Origin: an uncultured bacterium
GTDB lineage: Bacteria > Spirochaetota > Spirochaetia > Sphaerochaetales > Sphaerochaetaceae
Reading direction: 5' to 3'
Assembly: GCA_905215015.1 (NCBI GenBank)
Contig: CAJMOS010000037.1
Coordinates: forward strand, 1 to 23,207
DNA length: 23,207 nucleotides
Below the pieces are notes generated by a model. The model did no database searches. It was not told where the DNA came from and saw only the letters and a program-made list of their open reading frames with translations. Both the position numbers and the translations under genes were made by a program. Shown here piece by piece: positions 21,101 to 23,207 of the stretch. How positions within the stretch are numbered: position 1 is the stretch's first letter; every line of letters starts with the position of its first letter.

Positions 21101-23207
21101 AAGGCAATCCGGGAGGGACGGGTGCTGCAGCCAAGGACTTCACCCTCTACCAGAGTTCCACATTCTTCGAGGTATCGCCTCGCGGCGTGGCGCACAAGAT
21201 GCAGGTCATCAGCATCACCTGCGTCCCGCTCAACCTGTCCGGCCCGTCCATCAGCTGGTCGGTGTCTTCCAACGTGCCGACGCAGGCGATATCGAGCGAC
21301 AAGACGGTGCTGTCGCTGACCGTGCAGTCCGGGGTGGCTCTGTCAGATATGACCGTGGCTTGCGCTGTCTCCGGCATCGGCACCAAGAGCATCACCATCT
21401 TGGCCATGCCAACCGGCGAGGACGGCCCTATCTATCTCGGCACCGACTGGGACGAGACTTTGGCAGCTACGAGCGATGGCGACCCGCTGAGACGTGGCGA
21501 TTATTATCTTCGCTCCGATGAGACGATGATCCGGGTTTACAACGGAAGCGCATGGGAAGATGTCACAGATGATACCGCCACACAACAGATGATGATGGAC
21601 GTCACGTCTACAGCGTTAATTGATGGTGCCGATGTAAAGACATCGAGCAAGGTATTGTATGAATACATCGGGCGTCTCGCAGCCCAGTCGGCATTCATCA
21701 GCAGGCTGCAGTCATGCCACATTACCCTCACGCAGACAAACGACGGAGAAGGCTCGATACAATCGGACAAGTACCATTGGAACGACACTGTAGACAATGT
21801 CGCGCACGTATACTACGGATGGAAGATAAACCACGACGGTACATCGTTCTTCACGAACATGAATGCCCGTGACATCAACATACAGGATGGAGCCTTCGTC
21901 ATCCATGACAAGCAGGGCAACCTTGCCTGCATGTCGACTGACGGCAATTCAGATGCCGAGGAAAGCCATATCGCAAGGACATCCACCCTCAACGCCTACC
22001 TGTTGAAGGATTTAGTGGAGACTGCTACCGAATTGCATCGGTCTGGTACCGACATCCTTTTATATGCGTATCTGACGCTGGGTTCGTCTACTGTCGCAAA
22101 AGGCCGTTGCGCCTATGTGACGGCGGACCAAAGACTCTCATTGCCGTCATTCACCACCCATCTGCAATATATCTCGTTCTCCTTCAACTGGGACAATTCA
22201 AACACAATATCCAAATATGTATGGGGTACGGCCTACAACGGCGACAGCAATGGCAGGCAAGATTTCACTCCAACTTATTCAGGGACATATACTCTGCGCA
22301 TAACCGGCAAGTATATAAGGATTCTTGGAGATCTGAGCACCACAAGATACAGTTATAGTCAGTATCCAAGGGAAGACATCGGAACGAATGCATCTTCCAT
22401 AGACCCCTATAAGACTGTCTCATACGTAAAAACCGTCGAAATGACAGCAGGCACCACTTACTATATCGCCTACCAAGCCATATGCGCGTATGCCCCCAAT
22501 GGGGCCTACAAGAGCATTGGCGAATGTTCGGCCACATTCACCGCACAAGTCAATTATACTGGAGATAAAGGGCTCGTGTTCATCGATATGGGCGCATATC
22601 TGAAAGCGACAACAAACGTGGTTCCGGTGGATGTATGTTATGACGAATCGTCAAATGCGGGTCATATACAGGTCAATCTGGAGAACAACGGATACAAGCA
22701 CTATTATTCTTCCTCCGTACTTGCATACACATATGCCAAGGATTTTCTCGCGTCGCTCTCAGACATCTATGGGATATACACAACTGCAGACAAATATACA
22801 ACCACTGTAGTTGTTGACGGGGTCACGACGGAGGTGGAGCATGACGCCCCGAGAATCTATAGAGAGGGAGGCGTTACCGTATCTAGCGGTTACAGCGAGA
22901 TTGCTGTATCTGCAGGAGAATTGTCACTGGCTAAACAGTCGTCAACGTATGTACTACCTGCGTCAAGATACGTGAAAGGACTGGTTTGTCTTGAATTTTA
23001 TAAGACCGGGTATAAGCGAGGCATGGCTGTCGCAAACCTCAACGCAACAGAAGAGGACAGTCAAATCGGAACGACGTCGAAGCCATTTTCCAACGTCTGG
23101 GCAAACAACCTAAACAACGTTGCCGTGACCGACAGCAATAATGTGTCATTATCGGTTGAAGGTGCAAGCTCGATTGTGGGGGCTATCAATCAGATAAATA
23201 GGGATTT
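18109..23207 (+). CDS. Giant tail-tip hub / receptor-binding protein, 3'-truncated by the window
   Basis: One frame runs without a stop from ATG 18109 (GAGG at 18100-18103) to the window edge: at least 1,699 codons, so the protein is incomplete. Residues 1-470 look like a baseplate hub/Tal domain (IYEGTAIRFTGLIDTDWDF, LIESVSLTVMDYSGKL, QLLKEFRLDYMFEADNSIRII, YAPGAIVTLSESS). Residues 480-670 are Ig-like strands. Two related repeats cover 672-757 and 760-844, then a collagen-like GEQGDTGAP, a binding-module-like insert (855-993), a second collagen-like GPKGNPGGTGA (996-1006), more Ig-like text and a fibre region (AFISRL near 1195, GWKINHDGTSFFTNMNA near 1238, IGTTSKPFSNVW near 1653). It would cap the tail and bind the host receptor. 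No separate Dit gene lies between it and the tape measure. Confidence 0.88.
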   Translation, partial: MDNLWTIRIFFDGDAADPAVYPLRSCSIPRCVGAAGTHAQQQATVSISGPTVSLSLKLVGRKDQTKAEIYEGTAIRFTGLIDTDWDFDAKGRLIESVSLTVMDYSGKLKVGVFGEDVAPENSRLVRGPQRWQNYAVCDPASPDASIVHQILKLAAGFLGITIPVKCDATCTTRLDYFQLEQDSDLKAQLEQLLKEFRLDYMFEADNSIRIISTDSNGEPVATVTDFRNSLRGSGSVYKPKSIKATWRKYERRVGEKIGEGYHKSDSVNSRSVEYGQDVTWSLPDGADLDDWEIVSIENLNPGSTWTETGVTHPRIDGASAKVTSYDLDGCHIVMERHGACAKGYIRARITADIVIRYNKTQELYSNPGSTQESLTLLHHHQLSTGNGIEGATEYAMYYEAMKRKAATTYTFNSLSEYAPGAIVTLSESSVTGISAKVRILEQTLDPLTGIYKYKAEGAGDLDLKEAITKAETSEEHPIYGGDFLELSAGLDESTGVVTVVAEGDAVGYYGLTPAWDLNGTSVTATGSSITLSVKDLALSGNVVTCTASLNGETVTATYDIDQLLSAPTLAIFSGDGSVFPVGSVHATLSAVLMRSGVDVALADESIFRWTRTSTDTDADTAWNASAKATGKRSVIITDSDLVDGKAVFTVSCTIGTTIYTSAGFSIVAVADGKSGWSNATCQLFKRSALAPSAYDGSQLTYTFATATLTGDTGSWSRTIPSGDDPLYVIYASAFAAADSDIVETTDWTAPAILSENGTVGQSGLSVKTVLLYQRSETAPALPTGQVTYNFSSGEISGQGAWSLDVPTTNGSPLWVTSATAASRSASDIIEPSEWSAPAIMAKDGEQGDTGAPCGENLLLSKLTAGNNTTEEDNAIKCNGNNVDTYFHIHFSELPIVGRTYTLSCDCSDPDGVIPSTGWIFGVFAQNSGCNLVMKEGRCFVTFVLTQSLFDKISSMKAIVDDAYRSFLPTNILFSKFKLEEGRTPTAYCLCVAETIGPKGNPGGTGAAAKDFTLYQSSTFFEVSPRGVAHKMQVISITCVPLNLSGPSISWSVSSNVPTQAISSDKTVLSLTVQSGVALSDMTVACAVSGIGTKSITILAMPTGEDGPIYLGTDWDETLAATSDGDPLRRGDYYLRSDETMIRVYNGSAWEDVTDDTATQQMMMDVTSTALIDGADVKTSSKVLYEYIGRLAAQSAFISRLQSCHITLTQTNDGEGSIQSDKYHWNDTVDNVAHVYYGWKINHDGTSFFTNMNARDINIQDGAFVIHDKQGNLACMSTDGNSDAEESHIARTSTLNAYLLKDLVETATELHRSGTDILLYAYLTLGSSTVAKGRCAYVTADQRLSLPSFTTHLQYISFSFNWDNSNTISKYVWGTAYNGDSNGRQDFTPTYSGTYTLRITGKYIRILGDLSTTRYSYSQYPREDIGTNASSIDPYKTVSYVKTVEMTAGTTYYIAYQAICAYAPNGAYKSIGECSATFTAQVNYTGDKGLVFIDMGAYLKATTNVVPVDVCYDESSNAGHIQVNLENNGYKHYYSSSVLAYTYAKDFLASLSDIYGIYTTADKYTTTVVVDGVTTEVEHDAPRIYREGGVTVSSGYSEIAVSAGELSLAKQSSTYVLPASRYVKGLVCLEFYKTGYKRGMAVANLNATEEDSQIGTTSKPFSNVWANNLNNVAVTDSNNVSLSVEGASSIVGAINQINRD
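20122..20640 (+). repeat. Two diverged tandem domain repeats in the tail-tip protein
   Basis: Residues 672-757 and 760-844 align end to end. Both open with G(K/Q)SG, then a (L/F)(Y/F)(K/Q)RS segment, then LTYTF or VTYNF, then a GSW or GAW turn followed by IP or VP, then PLYV or PLWV, then SDIVE or SDIIE, and close with DWTAPAI or EWSAPAI and a final acidic/asparagine-glycine (ENG, KDG). The DNA copies are clearly diverged, so this is an old duplication of a compact beta-rich domain typical of phage host-specificity proteins. Confidence 0.75.
20671..21093 (+). other. Low-G+C cassette encoding a binding-module-like domain, flanked by collagen-like linkers
   Basis: Within the G+C-rich tail-tip gene, bases 20701-21060 are only about 39% G+C (hand count 139 of 360), while 60-base samples on either side are about 65-67%. 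It encodes residues about 855-993, opening with ENLLLSK and closing with FSKFKLEEGRTPTAY. An 'ENLL' start and 'KLEEG..pTAY' end bracket many carbohydrate-binding-type jelly-roll modules in tail fibres. GEQGDTGAP precedes and GPKGNPGGTGA follows, so collagen-like linkers mark both edges. Confidence 0.65.

Noticed and set aside
1..23207. CRISPR arrays, tRNA genes, insertion sequences, integrase or attachment sites
   Set aside because: I saw no regularly spaced repeats, cloverleaf-like sequences, transposase or recombinase motifs, or terminal repeats in the window.

Overview
This window is about 23.2 kb of a tailed phage or prophage with a long non-contractile (siphovirus-type) tail. It carries part of the early region, the DNA replication genes, the packaging and head genes and most of the tail genes. 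Every supported gene is on the + strand. Genes are packed with 4-base ATGA or other stop/start overlaps and mostly strong AGGAGG-type ribosome binding sites, so this reads as one or a few long polycistronic units. No stretch above 300 bases lacks a gene. No integrase, repressor, lysis gene, tRNA or CRISPR array is visible, so lifestyle cannot be decided. The host is not identifiable: the DNA is G+C rich (roughly 55-60% by eye), and the gene families resemble those of phages of Firmicutes and other gut anaerobes.

Layout. 1-1350: six small early genes (a membrane protein, two cysteine-rich proteins, one unknown, two small winged-helix-like proteins). 1349-4580: a 'replication terminator'-type protein, a DUF2303/YfdQ-like protein, SSB, a DnaD/replisome-organizer-type initiator and a DnaC-like helicase loader. 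4577-6722: small accessory proteins, a MazG-like protein, a RusA-type resolvase and an HNH endonuclease. 6721-6815: a G/C-rich non-coding gap with repeated GACCCC hexamers, a candidate cos region. 6815-9154: a zinc-ribbon protein and both terminase subunits. 9217-13400: a portal-MuF fusion, a prohead protease-scaffold-major capsid fusion and a connector. 13400-14836: joining and tail-terminator type proteins, another zinc ribbon and the tail tube. 14833-15425: the two tail assembly chaperone frames, joined by a canonical -1 slippery site. 15467-18106: a small membrane protein and the tape measure. 18109 to the window end: one enormous tail-tip/receptor-binding ORF that is still open at the right edge.

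How the genes work together. Initiator and loader open and load a helicase at the phage origin, SSB coats single strands, and RusA resolves branched intermediates before packaging. HNH and terminase cut and pump DNA through the portal into a capsid whose protease, scaffold and shell domains are encoded as one polypeptide. Tail tube, frameshifted chaperones and tape measure build the tail, capped by the giant hub/fibre protein.

The most notable features are (1) the protease-MCP fusion with an ideal internal ribosome binding site that could make extra capsid protein alone, (2) the A AAA AAC frameshift site with a well-placed hairpin, (3) the portal-MuF fusion, and (4) a low-G+C, binding-module-like cassette inserted between two collagen-like linkers of the tail-tip protein.
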